This document shows positions 39,288 to 51,995 of a stretch of DNA of 64,000 nucleotides, piece by piece; within the stretch, counting starts at the first letter, position 1, and each line of letters begins with the position of its first letter. Location of the stretch: assembly GCF_000002235.5 (NCBI RefSeq), contig NW_022145609.1, positions 33,606,630 through 33,670,629 of the forward strand, given 5' to 3'. Below the pieces are notes generated by a model. It made no database searches. It saw only the letters and a program-made list of their open reading frames with translations, and was not told the DNA's origin. The stretch is from Strongylocentrotus purpuratus. Lineage: Eukaryota; Echinodermata; Echinoidea; Camarodonta; Strongylocentrotidae. The position numbers were made by a program, and so were the translations under genes.

Positions 39288-42200
39288 TTACATAACACTG
39301 GGTAGACTATGACTAATATTATATGAAAATGAGACATTAAAAGAAAGAGATGCGATGAAATTGGCAACAATAGTCAAATTTGACTAATAGCCATTATAAT
39401 ACCAAACGAAGAAGAATAATAAACTTGACATAATACAGAACAAGAAGTCAGTAGTTGTCGAGAGACAAATTATTTACTTGTGACGCCAGATTGTCGCCTA
39501 GGAAGTGAGTTTTATTTAGTTGACATTGAACATTTAATAATTTCATTTATGTGTGAAAGAAGTATGAGTAATGTATAATTTTCAGAGCTCAAGCAAAACA
39601 ATAAGCTGGTATTGAAATTTACATTTTTAATTAGTATAGTACAGGTGTTTGAGGATATTGCATACGTGTAAATAGTATTTAGTTTGAACGTAGGCGGCGT
39701 TTTACGAATTGAAGACGTGGCGCGTTATTTCAAAGGGAAAGTTCCAGTGATATTATTAAATATCTATTTGGGTTATAAAACATTAAAGAGAAGACAAGTT
39801 CATGCAATTAGAGCAATTTAGACTTTGGTACACTTAAAATGTGTTCGCATATTGATCCTTAAAGAAATATTAAATATATTATGATGAATTGTATTGTTTC
39901 ATTAAAAAATGCGATGGGCAAGGCTTAAAATGATTTGTTAGAACGCCGCAGGAGGGCAAGTGGAATTTATAGTTTGAAGATTTGGTGATAGAAATGAAAG
40001 AAATGACTATATTTCTCATTTTTTGGTTAGTTCTACATGTTTCTTTAGTATGGTCATTTAAACTAGATTTAGTCTTTGGAGATTAATTGGTTATGAGATA
40101 TTGACATGATAGAATATTTAGATACAAACAAAAGTATATTGTATTTGTATGAAATAGAGAATTTAGTTGAATTCAGTTGTAACCCATATGAGAAAAGGAA
40201 AGGAAAACTCTTATACATATTTTAGAGAGTGTATTCAGTTATTGATAACATAACACATATATTTATGAGTCCTTTGGACAAGGCTATTGAAATTTATAAA
40301 ATGATTTTCCGAATATCTTTACGATCATGTTATTATAATCTTCTTATTATAAAATCATGTTGACAGAGTAGCACGTCTTTTAAAGACAAACGCGTCGGCT
40401 ATTCAATTATTTACAAATCTGTTACAGTTCAAGCGAATGAAAAAATGATTGTGCTGCTTTTATTATACTTACCGATTTCACATCTTGACCCAAGAAATCC
40501 GAAAGGGCAGGAACATTTTACAGATGTCAAGCTTCTTACACAGCTACCGTTATTAAGACATCTATTTGCGCATACATCTGTTTTAGAAAGTTATTAAGAA
40601 TTTAAGGTGAAAAAAAAAGGTAAAAAAAGAAGAAAAAACAAAATAAAACATAATAAATGAGAGTTATATAACACGTAATAAAATCTCATGATCATAAAAT
40701 ATTTCATAAAAATATGTAATATTCAAAAGATAGAGAAACTAAAACAAGGGTAAGGTTCCGAATAAAACTACGACAAATGCCATCAATAACAGCCATGGGG
40801 GTGGGGGAGGACGACTTTAATAATCATGCTTTAAATAAATGCTGCACTCTAAATAAGTCCTGTCCAACAGGGATATAACACATATCGGTTTCAGGTGCCA
40901 AATTTTTTTTTCTCAAAAATACTGCGTCACGGTCCAATTGCTGTTGTCTATTGTTATGATTTCATTAAATAATGATATCATGCGTTTCCTCAGATTCCAT
41001 AGTGAGTATCTTTGATTTATGCAGTGCTTCTTATTTTGTGCATTTTAAGAGTTCTTATCTTTGGTTTTCATAACTGTGACAATGCACTACACATCGGTTA
41101 CATTGACAGTTAGAGCTGGATTAAGGTTTATCATATATAGTCAGAAAGGTACAATTCTCGCGTGCAATTCCATGGAGTCACATATCAATTAAAAGCTAAC
41201 AATGTTCTCTTTAAAAATAAGACATTCGATTACAAAAGGGGCTTCGTGAAGAGCCGTTCCGGAAGTGGACATATATTGAGACTATTTTTCCGAAATGAAA
41301 CTTTAGAAAATAGTAATAATAATAAACGTACCCATATAAATGTGAACTTCAGTCGGCAGACTAAATGAAGAGGGCAACGTTTTAACCTCCCCTGAAGGAG
41401 AATCAACCAATATGACTTTTTGGCTGTTGATATCACTAAAGTAGACGTCATCACCATGGAGAGCAAGGCCAAAAGGGAATAAATCAAGCGTTGAACCTGC
41501 TATGACGGAGGGCAGAATTATCCGATCGGTGCTGTTATCAGGATCCATAGACTCTATTTTGTCTAAGGAGTCGTCTGCCCAATACAGACGTTGCTCTGTG
41601 AATGAGGGTACAAAAATAAATTACGCTAGCATACGCCATTACCTTAGAATGACATAGAAACAGGCAAAAGCTCTTATTTTCATTTCCCTCATTTCACGCG
41701 AAAGTCATTATGTAGGGCCATATAAGAGTAAATACGACCGACTTTTCCCAATGCTAAGTTGCAACGTATCAAACGAAAAAAAAACACTCTGTGGCAGGAA
41801 ATTGTAAAACATTAACGAGTATAACTGCTCTCTCATCAACAATCTGATAGAAGCAAACACTTTTGTTTTGGCTGAATTTCTGGAAGTGATGAACTCGTAT
41901 CCAGGTCGGAATTCCAGTTCAGAAACCAGTAGGCAACTGGTCAACTGGTACCAGCTAAAACCAGTAGTCAACTGGTACCAGTTGAAACCAGTACATTCAA
42001 CTGGTTTTTAATGTGGAAATTGAAAAAACGCTAACTGGGACCAGTTGAAAAAACAGTTGATGTACCAGTTGAAAATCCAGTTGATTTACTAGTTGATATT
42101 TCCAGTAGATTTACCAGTTGATTTACCAGTTGAATACCAGTTGATGATCCAGTAATCGAATGATAATCAATGAATAATCATTATTAGCATCAGGCCACCA

Positions 42201-45200
42201 AATTGACCATATATACAAACTCTTGCAATTACCCCATCACAACGGCCATTTAAAGTGGATTACAGATGTGTATTATCTTAAATAATACATTTAGAGCTCG
42301 TTCTCATATATACAAAAGTATACACGTTGTTTCCTGGTTAGTTATTATTATATCATATCTATTTTTGCGTCTTAAATTAGACGTAAAAAATAATCAGACA
42401 TATTAATATATTTGACAATAATTTATTTAAAAAAAATATATATCCCAAAATTGATGTGCATTGTCATATTTGTTTGACAGATCATGATACATTTACTCGT
42501 TTTTCAACTGGGAAATCAACTGGTATTCATCAACTGGTTTTCAACTGGTAATCATTTACTGGTTTTCAACTGGTAAATCCAATGGTATTCATTTACTGGT
42601 TTTTTAACTGGTAAATCAAACTGGTATTCTACTGGTTTTCAACTGGTAATCATCTACTGGGTTTCAACTGGTATTAAAACCAAGTGGTATTAATCTACTG
42701 GTTTTCAACTGGTAATCATTTACTGGTTTTCAACAAGTAAATCAACTGGTATTTATCTACTGATTTGCAACTGGTAAATCAACTGGTACTCGTCTACCGG
42801 TTTTCAACTGGTAAATCAACTGGTAACATCAACAGGTCTCAGATGTAAACTTTTTTTTCAAGTGGTCCCATCTCTGTTATTCTACTGGTCCCAGTTCAAA
42901 CTTGTATTTTCTACTGGTTTCCAACTGGTACCAGTTGACACCAGTAATCTACTGGTTCCTTTAACAACTGGTATTCTATTTGTACGACTTCAAACTGGTA
43001 TTTCTACTGGTCTCCAAATTGTATCAACTGATTTTAACTGGTACCAGTTGAGACCAGTTGAGCCCAGTTCAAACCAGTATATACCAGTTGGAAATCCTTA
43101 CTGTTTCAACTGGTATCAACTGGAATTCCGACCTGGGGGGGGGGGGGGTATCATAATCCGTAATGCGATCACGACTCATACTCACACACGCACTCACACA
43201 CACACACATGAAGGTTATAAAAACAGAATCTGGCCAGGCGATTCTGAAAAGTAAAATACAGGTGGATAAATATTACTGTGACATTAACAGTGAAACTATC
43301 AAAGTACACTTAAAGCTATTAACAGGTTTTGATATCCGTTTATAGGGTGCTCTCTGCATTTTCGTGATGACACGTTCACACCCCAAAAGAAGAACTAAAA
43401 ATAGTAAAGATACAAGCATACAAGCTTAATTTGTGTTTCACAAATTATGTATTCAGGCCAACTGTCTTGGTACCAGAGTAGCGTACTAATTTTGAAAATA
43501 AAAGCAAAACATTTACCTTGGAAATTGAAGGCTATGCCACTTGGCGAAGCGATATTTGTGTCGATGAGAACAACGTCATTAGTCCCATCAGTGTTCACAC
43601 TTCTGATAGCAGGTGAAGACAGACGCGTTGTAATATAGAGCTTTCTAGTAAAATTAATGTAGATAGAGATTGATGTAAATGATAAAACTAATAATGATAA
43701 TTTATTTACCCAGAAATGCCTCATCAGCTTAAATCCTATTATTCTTGAGGGCCCTGCATTTATTTTTTACCCCAGTGATTGCCAGGTCCTTTTACATTTG
43801 GGTGGAGTGTGGCAAAAGGGGATTAATGTCTAGCCAGTGCATGGCTAAGATTCGAACCTTGAATTAAGAGTCAGGCGAATGAACCACTATACCATGACAC
43901 CTCAATTACAAATTGATTACATTTACGACAGATGCTCAGTCGTCAGTATCCCACTTTTACTGAATTCCTTTAACCGAAATTTAGCCCTGGATTGAAAATA
44001 TATCTAAACCTACATTTACGAATAATCCCAGGTGCATCATTAATTCAATCTCTACCTGTAATAATAAATACAGCCCTGTCTGAGAAGCATACGTCGAGTC
44101 AAAACTAAATATGATAGCGATAGAGGATAGACTGATAGAATCGTATGTTTATTTGTTTTAGTAACCAACGTTCCTAGTAGCATGCTATTAACAGGTATTG
44201 GGTATTGTGGGTATTATTATTTCATATTATGTCAGTTAGCAAGAAAATCATAGCATCAATGTCCCATGAATAAAAGTATTGCTTGCTCAATTTTTCTGTG
44301 GAGAAATATCTGAAATATTTGGGAAAAATTTACGTCAGATGTGTATGTGTAGTCCTACATACTCATTCCCAGGCATAATTACTAGTGTACATCCAGTCTT
44401 ATGTACTTCATTATCGATCTTTCCCGATTGCTTTCACACAGTTCCTTTCACAGTGTATATGTAATTACATGTCCAGTACTCAATCACAGTTTTACTAATG
44501 CTTAGGTCACATTTGCCGCCGCGGCCGTGAGGTCTGAAATATATACGGCCAATTCAAAATTATAGGGCCGCCGCAGCATTCACACTGTCACATACTGTAG
44601 CAGTCACATGTGTTAGGATGGCCGCATGGCGTATTGAGAATTTGTGGAGACAGAGAACCTGCGGCTGCCGTACGGCGTTTGAAGTGATGACGAACGGTCG
44701 CATTAGGGTGTCCATGCGGCGGCCGTAATTTTTTTGACAAATACCAAGGCAGACGCAAGATAGCCGCAAGGCCACCGTACGACACGGTGTGCCGAATTGT
44801 CTAATTACTACGGCGAAGCTAGAAATGAAAAAAAGGTTTAACTCAGGGCGATCCGTACGCCCTAGGGTGACCATGAGGCCACCGCAGATCATCTGCGGCC
44901 GCTGCAGGTATCTCTCGATTTCGAGGGCCTACGGCCACCGTATCCTAAGCGTAGAGAAAATGTGACCTAGGCATTATTAATGTATCCAGTAATATACAGT
45001 GGTTGTAGGACACCTACCCCCTGGACATCCACCCCCGGATAACCACCCACATTCAACTACCCCCTAGGACAACTACCCCTAAGGAAACCACTCTCTAGGA
45101 AGACTACCCTCGGGGAAACTTCCCCCAGACAACTGCCCCCTAGGACAACTTCACCTTAGAACAAGTACCCCCGGAAAACTACCCCAAGACAACTCCACCC

Positions 45201-47827
45201 TACGTCAACCATCCTTAAGGACAACTACCCCCGGACAACTATCCTTGGGGGTAGTTGTCTGGGGGAAATGGTCTGGGGGTAGTCGTCCTAGGAGGTGGTT
45301 GCCCTAGGGAGTAGTTATCTTAGGGGGTAGTTGACCGGGGTTGGTTATCCGGGTGTGGATGTCCAGGGGTAGGTGTCCGGATACGCTATACAGTGCGTCC
45401 GAGAAAGAAACGAAACCGAGAATTATCGATGTTTTATCATGACTTAATCACAATTATGATTAATAAATGACACATATTTGTAAACCTTAGATCTTCTTTT
45501 TCAATTTGATGCAGCTCATATGATGCGTTTTTCAAGTATGAGTGATTAAATAAAATTTAAAGAAAGGGTACTTATACGTCATTTGGCGAACGGTATCTGA
45601 ATTTTAAAGAGAAAATCACATTTCTAGAAAATGTTCTGCCCTTGCATAATGACACCTCAATAAGGAAAAATGAGCCAGGAATAATAAAGGTGTCATATAT
45701 TTGTTTACACCCTTCAGTTTTCATTAAGTACAATTGATGGGGTTGGGTGTCCGGCTTTGCTTTTGGATCGACCGAAAAATATCAATCACATGGCAATAAT
45801 CATGATGAATATTTATCCTTTATAATAATTTCCAGCATTAGTGTTAGAAAACTTACAAAATATTGCTTTTAAACTTCTTCAAATTGCTGATTTAATCAAC
45901 TGTCCGGATTCACAAGATGTACATTCACTGTCTGGGTATACCTTCTTTTGTAGGAGATTGTGATACCACGTGGGACCATGAATACAGGATCTAGGATCTC
46001 ATGATTAGATCCGTCAAGATTGGCCCGGTAGAGGTTCCCAGAACCGGCTGACAACCAGAACACCTTGTCTTCTTCCAGATCTAGCACGATACCATGTGGA
46101 ACTGTAGGCCAAAATAACAGATCAGGGCCCCCGTAACATTAACACAAAGGTTTGCAATCAATTACAAATTTGAAAATACGCTTCTGATTGGTTGATAGTC
46201 AGTCTTTTAAACAATGCGTGTATGCAACGATGATTTTGATTTGCCTTTGCTATTCTGCGATTGTTCAAAATTTTGTTTCACGGGGCCATGAATATGGACA
46301 TAAATATACACAATTGGCTATTAGACGTGAAGACATACGCATACATTATGTACGGTGGTTAAACCATGGATGGAAATAATACTCCTCTGTGAATTCGGGC
46401 CTATCAAGTGCGTATATTTAAGAAAAGTATACCCAACCTTGTTAGCTTCTAATTAAACAGTTATAATCTATGTGACCTTGAATCATATATCAAGGCAAAT
46501 GATAACTAATACAAGATCTAATGATGCCATATTCATAAGTGTGCTGCTACGGATAACTGAGCAGCAGGATTTCCAAAAGGTATAGTCGAAATCCTCTTGT
46601 ACCAAGTTTGGGCTAGGCAATAAATGTGTTCAAAATCCATTATGTGTATTGTGTCGTATTCCAAAAACAATTGCTCACTTATTCACATTTGCTATTGAAA
46701 AGAAAAAGTGTTAATATCAACTCAAACTCCGAAAAATGCTCATTACAAACAAACTGTGTGATATTCTCTTCCTATTATGATGATAAAAATATTGACTACA
46801 TTCGCATCCTTTGTTTATTAAAAGTAACCCGTCTTATTGATTCATTCAAAATGGATAAAGTTTATATGGGATGTTAATTTTTAATTTCTTGATAATTTCT
46901 TTCTTGCATTTGGGTTTAGTCACATTTTAGTTTTCATTCGTTATTCGATGTGAACACAATTTGCTCCTTCCGCGTGTGAAATAGCGCAGTTGACAAGCGA
47001 GCTGAAAGAACGTCATGAGGCAAGAGTTAGTAGGCTCCAATGGATTGAAACATGGTTCTGTGAAAGCCCAAATACATAGTATAAATTTAAACAATGAAGC
47101 ACTGAAGCACATAATTTAAATTTTAAAAGGATATCAGATTAAAGAAGTACGTGCATGTAGCCTGACCCACATTCGTTCCATCAAACCAAACCGGGTACAA
47201 AGCGATTTTATAACACGTATTAATGACCCTGATGCTTAGTCACCCGTGGCAGAAATATTGCGAATCGGTTAAAATTAGATTAAAAAACGAGTACTCTTCA
47301 TCATGTAATATATTTATGAGTCATATTGATTATAACTTAAATAGGAGCGACTAATTTGTGTGCACTTTTGTATACGCACCATATAGTAGACCAGCAAAAC
47401 AACATGAAATGCGTCTCGAAAACGTTTTCATGGTATTTTGGGGGGTATGCATGGCATCCATGCGAAAACTCTTGCACAAATACGGAGGAATAAGATACAG
47501 GTGGATGCCACGCGCATTTTCATTAATACGTATTATCTGTTAATTGATATATACTTAGATTTGGTCTATTCCTCCGTACAGTGCTCAATGCCTATAGGCA
47601 GAGCAAACTATATATTGAACAAGGCAGACTAATGGAACATGGTCGCAACTCCGAGTTTCACGCCTTGCGAGCGATCATCAGGCAACTGATAGCATTCTTA
47701 AAAGTACATGGTTACTCTACAACCTGAGTGCAAATACGTTCAAAATAAGACTAAACTAATACAATACAAAACAATAAGATTTACTCATGGGTGAAGGGGC
47801 TATTATGTTCCATAAGTCTGCCTTATT

Positions 47828-47908
<81 letters not shown>

Positions 47909-50900
47909 CAACCCTGTTTAATGTACATTTTAATGTTGGATATTACAAACATATCATCGTATGGCGCAATTAAACATAACAAAACATTTTTACTCAGAAT
48001 ATGGGGTAATACAAATTAACTATATTACAATGTTAACCGATCAAGAACATATCAATTTAAAAAAAAATGCTTATTTTGGCTAATTTAAGATAAACACAGT
48101 GAAATTATGTCAATACATGTTTAAAAACAACAACAACAAAACGACAAAAACCTGAAACTGATTAAAAAAAAGTTAAATGGGGGTCTACATAATTTCAAAT
48201 GACGACTTTCTGTTTTTCAGGAACCTCGGGTATGATGATGTGTCTAGTTGACATAAAGTAGGCGATAAACGTGAGCGCCGGGCAGTTACAATAAAAACAA
48301 ATGAAGAAATATTGGAATTTCAGAGAAAAATACGATTTTCAAGAACATTAAACAAATGGTAAGCATTTAAGAACTGTAGCTGTCCGTTTGATTATAATTA
48401 CAATTTGAGTCATTTCAAGTAACAAAAAGGGACGTTTTATATGAAAACAGGATGTTCAAGAACTGACCACCCCGCCCCCCCCCCCCAATAAAAAAAATGT
48501 AAAGAAATGCAATTAATCAATACAAAATATAAAACATGCAGAATAACCAAAATAATCAAGTTATACAAGTTTGTTATCTAGTTCCATCAGCTATCAGTAT
48601 CTGCTCGTCTTTACATAAACTTAGTGGTGGGTGGTGGAACATGGCTGTTACCATTTTGTATTTGAATAAACTTCATATTTATAATCAAACAACAAATATA
48701 AAACCAATTCAAATGTTAGCAACCAGATCAAAAAGTGAAAAACTATGATTTTGGACATTCTTTCAGTTTTTTGAGCTTTAAACAAATCCGCGTCGCATGC
48801 ACCTGTATCAACCGCTTTCGTTATTATTTTTGCAAGGGGTTTAGCATGGATGCCATGCATTATCCCAAAATGCACGTACACACGCACACACACACACACA
48901 CACACAAACACAACACACATCTACGGCAGTAAATGTATGTACTTGGTTACCTTTAAATAAATGTTTAAAATCCAATTATTTTCAAATTAGTTGATAAATT
49001 CATGTTTTGACTACGGTGATTTCGTACTTCAGTTACCATCGGCACAACTTTTCTTAGATTTAAATAAACAACATCAACGAAGGGTATTATTACCGATTGT
49101 ACCGTTCGCAATAACTTCATGAAATGATCCGTTGAGTATGGTGGCCCTGAAGGGACATCGCGAATAGACTAAATCGTGAAAAATATGCGATAAAATTCAC
49201 GATATCGTCAATTTTATCGCATATTTTTCACGAAGAAATTCACGAAATTGACGATATCGTGAACTTTATCGTGAACTTTTCACGATGAAATTGACGATAT
49301 CGTGAATTTTATCGTGAAAAGTTCACGATATAAAGTTCACGATATCGTCAATTTTATCGTGTACTCTATCGTGTACTCTATCGTGTACTCTCCTGACGGG
49401 CGCTTCGTAAACAAAACCAGCCCTAGCTGGGATAGACAGAGAGAAGGAAAAAAGGGAAAGGGAAAGAGAAGATAAAAGGAAAGAAAGAATAATAAGAAGA
49501 AAAGAGGGAAACGGGGGGGGGGCGAAGGGCTCTTGCCTCCTCCTCACTCCCCCCCCCCCCCCGCCAAAAAATAAGTAAGGAGAGAGAGAAGGGAAAGGGA
49601 AAGGGAAAGAAAATATAAAAGGAAAGAAAGAAGAGGAAGAAGGAAAGAGGGAAACGGGGGAAGGGCGAAAGGCTCTTACCTCCCCCCCCCCCCCCCGCCA
49701 AAAAAATAAATAAGAGAGAGAGAGAGAGAGAAGGGAAAGGGAAAGAAAGAAGAGGAATAAGAGGGAAACAGGGGAAGGGCGAAGGGCTCTTGCCTCCTCC
49801 CCCCCCCCCCCGCCAAAAATAAATAAGAGAGAGAAGGGAAAGGGAAAGACAATATAAAAGGAAAGAAAGAAGAGGAATAAGAAGGAAAGAGGGAAACGGG
49901 GGAAGGGCGAAGGGCTCTTGCCTCCTCCCTCCCCACCCCCGCCAAAAAAATAAATAAGAGATAGAGAGAGAAGGGAAAGGGAAAGGGAAAGAGAAGATAA
50001 AAGGAAAGAAAGAAGAGGAAGAAGAAGAAGAAAAGAGGGAAACGGGGGCGAAGGGCTCTTGCATCCCCCCGCCCAAAAAATAAATAAGAGAGAGAGAGAG
50101 AGAGAAGGGAAAGGGAAAGAGAATAAAAAAGGAAAGGAAGAAGAATAAGAAGAAAAGAGGAGCTCTTGCCTCCTCCCCCCTCCCGCGCCAACAAATAAAT
50201 AGGAGAGAGAGAGAGAGATAGAGAGAAGGGAAAGGGAAAGGGAAAGAAAATATAAAAGGAAAGAAAGAAGAAGAAGACGGAAAGAGGGAAACGGGGGAAG
50301 GGCGAAAGGCTCTTACCTCCCCCTCCCCCCTCCCGCCATAAAGGGAAAGAGAAGGGAGAGGGAAAGAAAATATAAAAGGAAAGAAAGAAGAGGAAAAAGA
50401 ATAAGAAAAGAGGGAAATAGGGGCGAAGGGCTCTTGCCTCCTTTCTTTTCTTTCTTTTCCTTTCTTTCCTATTCTCCCTCTTTTTCGTTTTTCTCTTTCT
50501 TTCTTCTCTTTCCCTTTCCTTTTCTCTCTCTCTCTTATTTATTTTTTTGGCGGGGGGCGGGGGGACGAGGCAAAAGCCCTTTGCCCCCGTTTCCCTCTTT
50601 TCTTCTTCTTCCTCTTCTTTCTTTCCTTTTATCTTCTCTTTCCCTTTCCCTTTCCCTTCTCTCTCTCTCTCTGATTTATTTTTTGGCGGGGGGAGGGGGG
50701 GGCAAGAGTCCTTCGCCCTTCCCCCGTTTTCCTCTTTTCTTCTTCTTCCTCTTCTTTCTTTCCTTTTATCTTCTCTTTCCCTTTCCCTTTCCCTTCTCTC
50801 TCTCTCTCTGATTTATTTTTTGGCGGGGAGGGGGGGGGGGGGTGAGGAGGAGGCAAGAGCCCTTCGCCCCCCCCCGTTTCCCTCTTTTCTTCTTATTATT

Positions 50901-51931
50901 CTTTCTTTCCTTTTATCTTCTCTTTCCCTTTCCCTTTTTTCCTTCTCTCTGTCTCCCCCAGCTAGGGCTGGTTTTGTTTACGAAGCGCCCGTCAGGAGAG
51001 TACACGATAGAGTACACGATAGAGTACACGATAAAATTGACGATATCGTGAACTTTATATCGTGAACTTTTCACGATAAAATTCACGATATCGTCAATTT
51101 CATCGTGAAAAGTTCACGATAAAGTTCACGATATCGTCAATTTCGTGAATTTCTTCGTGAAAAATATGCGATAAAATTGACGATATCGTGAATTTTATCG
51201 CATATTTTTCACGATTTAGTCTATTCGCGATGTCCCTTCAGGGCCACCATAGTTGAGAGTAGACCGTTGGATGGTGTGCGTGTCTTGGTCACTCCAGTAT
51301 ATAGTGTCGGAGCGATAGTCGTAATCAAGACCTATCGGTGATTCGTTGATGGTCAGATTCAGGGGAGTAAGCGGTGATGCAAGGAAGGAGTCCCCGTCAG
51401 TCTCCGCCAAGAAGATCTGACCCAGTGTTCCATCGGCTACGAAAAGTTTGTCGGCTAGATACAATAATACAAAATAATATAATAATACGAACAATTTATA
51501 TAGCGCTTGTGACGTAAAACATTCAAAGAGCTGTACACAAATCAAAATTACTTCAAGAAAAAGCAATTTACATAACATGTACATTTCTGGGAAAGTTAAC
51601 ATATCATATTAATAATATCAACGATTTACAAAAGACATAATGAAGGCATTGTAATACAAATTCACACTTATTTTTATATTTATTGGCAGGGGTTGTTTTT
51701 GGAATAGATGAATTTTAAGATTTTTGTTGAAGAATGTCAGTGGTGGCTGAGTCCTGAATATGTACGGGGAGAGTGTTCCAAAGAATGGGGACACAGACTG
51801 AGAAGGCCCTGCCACCATAGCGGTTGTGGGTGCGAGGACCAAGTGCGAGCTGGGGTCAATGACAAATCTTTCATTGCATAAACAGTTCTTATATTATAAT
51901 ATCTCTTATATATTTCAATGTAATAGTAATG

Positions 51932-51995
<64 letters not shown>

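Noticed and set aside
42862-43254. 130-codon open frame on the plus strand
   Set aside because: Consists of the ACTGGT minisatellite translated; no conserved protein features.
49423-51065. Open frames of 125-217 codons rich in Ser, Phe and Pro on both strands
   Set aside because: Produced by the tandem arms of the foldback element; the same peptide recurs in all frames of the repeat.
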